Source: Candidatus Aenigmatarchaeota archaeon (GTDB lineage: Archaea > Aenigmatarchaeota > Aenigmatarchaeia > QMZP01). From it: a DNA stretch of 6,031 nt. The stretch is from the NCBI GenBank assembly GCA_003663415.1, contig QMZY01000055.1:1-6031 (forward strand), in the 5' to 3' direction. The number at the start of each line of letters is the position of its first letter. The first letter of the stretch is position 1. Position numbers and translations under genes: made by a program. Shown here in pieces: positions 4,897 to 6,031 of this stretch. The notes beneath the pieces were generated by a model that worked only from the letters and a program-made list of their open reading frames with translations, made no database searches and was not told where the DNA came from.

Positions 4897-6015
4897 TTAT
4901 TTTACTATCACTTCTTGTCCATTAACAATTTGTTTTAGAATAACTGGAGCAATAGCATTTCCATCTTTATCAAAGACCACGTTTCCCAAAACTGTATCAA
5001 ATTCAGATAAATATACTTCCTTCTTCATACAATTAATGTTACTTCCACATTTTTTTATTAGCTGACCTATTATTTGAGCTGCACTGTATTCTAAAGCTGA
5101 ATTAGGATAAACTCTAATATTACCAAACTCGTTATGGAATTCGCTAATAAATTTTTTAATCTTAGGATCATTCCTATCAAATTTAAAATCAGTTATATAC
5201 ATTCCTTCAGTTAAATTAACCAAATCTGTTGATAGAGGCGGATACGCTGCATTCAAATCGCTAAATAAGATGCCCTCAAAATTAAACTCTCTTACAGTTT
5301 TGATGGCTGTAACAAGTCCAGAACCAAATCCAGTAAATATTATGGCATCTGGCTTTTTTGATATAATTTTAGTAACTTGGGACCTTACATCGTTCGCTCC
5401 AATTTCATAAGCTTCTTCTTGAATTATATCAATGCCTCTTTTCTCGAATTCCCTCTTTATCGCATCTCTTTCTGAAATTCCGAACTCATCATTTTGATAA
5501 AGAATCGCTACTGTGTTTAATTTCAAATTATTTTTTGCATATTCAGCCATCACTACCGCTTCTTGATCAGTATCTATAAAAAACCTAAAAGTATTGTTAT
5601 TTATTTTTGCTATTTCTGGATTTGCTCCAGTGGAAAATAGAATTATGTCTTTCTCTTTTGCAATAGGAGCTAAAGCAAAGGAAACGCCACTTAGAGGGCT
5701 TACTAAAATTTTAACATTCTTGTCAGTTTCTGTAAGTTGTCTAGCAATTGTCAGTGCTGCTTTTTTATCACTTTGATCATCTTCACACAATATATCAATA
5801 TTTACTTCACTCTCTTTTAAATCTTCTACTCCAAGTATTAATCCTCTTGAGTGAGGCACTCCTATCGGTGCAGCTAGGTTACCTGTTAAGGGGCCGATAA
5901 AAACAACTTTAATAACCTCTTCCTCCTGCTTCTGCACAGGAAACACAGCAATCAAAGCAATAACAATCGCAACAACAATCCCAACCGTTACCCACAATTT
6001 TGTTTGGTTTTTCAT
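4897..6015 (-). CDS. livJ: Branched-chain amino acid type ABC transporter substrate-binding protein (LivJ/LivK-like), membrane-anchored
   Basis: Extracellular receptor that captures the ligand and delivers it to the permease. It has 372 residues, typical for the periplasmic-binding-protein type 1 fold. Residues 8-26 form one hydrophobic segment after a short basic N-terminus. No lipobox cysteine follows, so the protein is probably held by this uncleaved helix, a frequent archaeal arrangement. The first lobe opens with IKVVFIGPLTGNLAAPIG at 35-52 and contains the ligand-site region SPLSGVSFALAPIAKE (106-121) and FSTGANPEIA (127-136). Crossover to lobe two follows FRFFIDTDQEAVVMAEYA (144-160). 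'ALEYSAAQII' (307-316) and FDKDGNA (348-354) are family-typical. Two cysteines (323, 329) could form a local disulphide. The ligand may be leucine, isoleucine or valine, but related receptors bind other amino acids, amides or urea, so specificity is open. Start: the ATG at 6015 puts the basic residues just before the helix. No Shine-Dalgarno is visible and the frame is open to the window edge 16 bases upstream. Confidence 0.93.
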   Translation of the reverse strand: MKNQTKLWVTVGIVVAIVIALIAVFPVQKQEEEVIKVVFIGPLTGNLAAPIGVPHSRGLILGVEDLKESEVNIDILCEDDQSDKKAALTIARQLTETDKNVKILVSPLSGVSFALAPIAKEKDIILFSTGANPEIAKINNNTFRFFIDTDQEAVVMAEYAKNNLKLNTVAILYQNDEFGISERDAIKREFEKRGIDIIQEEAYEIGANDVRSQVTKIISKKPDAIIFTGFGSGLVTAIKTVREFNFEGILFSDLNAAYPPLSTDLVNLTEGMYITDFKFDRNDPKIKKFISEFHNEFGNIRVYPNSALEYSAAQIIGQLIKKCGSNINCMKKEVYLSEFDTVLGNVVFDKDGNAIAPVILKQIVNGQEVIVK

Positions 6016-6031
6016 GATACATATTATTAAT

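Overview
The window looks archaeal. Several genes on the minus strand carry Shine-Dalgarno sequences of the AGGTGA/GAGGT type. A TATA-like box lies at the expected distance upstream of the thymidylate synthase gene. That gene encodes an archaeal-style thymidylate synthase fused to a domain resembling subunit A of tetrahydromethanopterin S-methyltransferase (MtrA), and the solute-binding protein is held by an N-terminal membrane helix rather than a lipobox cysteine. I cannot name the lineage; an uncultured archaeon, possibly of the DPANN group or with methanogen-related ancestry, would fit.

All real genes are on the minus strand, so they read from right to left. From the right edge: 6015-4897 is a branched-chain amino acid type solute-binding protein (LivJ-like), 4760-3888 is a LivH-type permease, 3594-2857 is a LivG-type ATPase and 2854-2150 is a LivF-type ATPase. 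Together they form an ABC importer of the hydrophobic/branched-chain amino acid (HAAT) family. The second permease, LivM, is missing. Where it would normally sit, between livH and livG, there are 293 bp of decayed sequence. Its reading-frame fragments look like the C-terminal end of a minimal nucleotidyltransferase followed, through an ATGA overlap, by the start of a small HEPN-type partner gene. This looks like the remains of an MNT/HEPN toxin-antitoxin pair.

Left of an 83 bp gap with a TATA-like box lies a second operon. Its first gene (2066-375) encodes a 563-residue protein with an MtrA-like N-terminal domain, a complete thymidylate synthase core and a DUF4346-like domain. Nine bases downstream starts dcd (365 to beyond the left edge), a dCTP deaminase whose visible motif resembles the bifunctional dCTP deaminase/dUTPase subtype. 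One gene would make dUMP (or dUTP) and the other would methylate dUMP to dTMP, so the pair is a compact dTTP-supply operon.

The most notable points are the domain-fused thymidylate synthase whose MtrA-like part lacks the cobalt-binding histidine, the dUMP-making and dUMP-using gene pair, and the missing livM with toxin-antitoxin debris in its place. I saw no tRNA, rRNA, CRISPR array or transposase.
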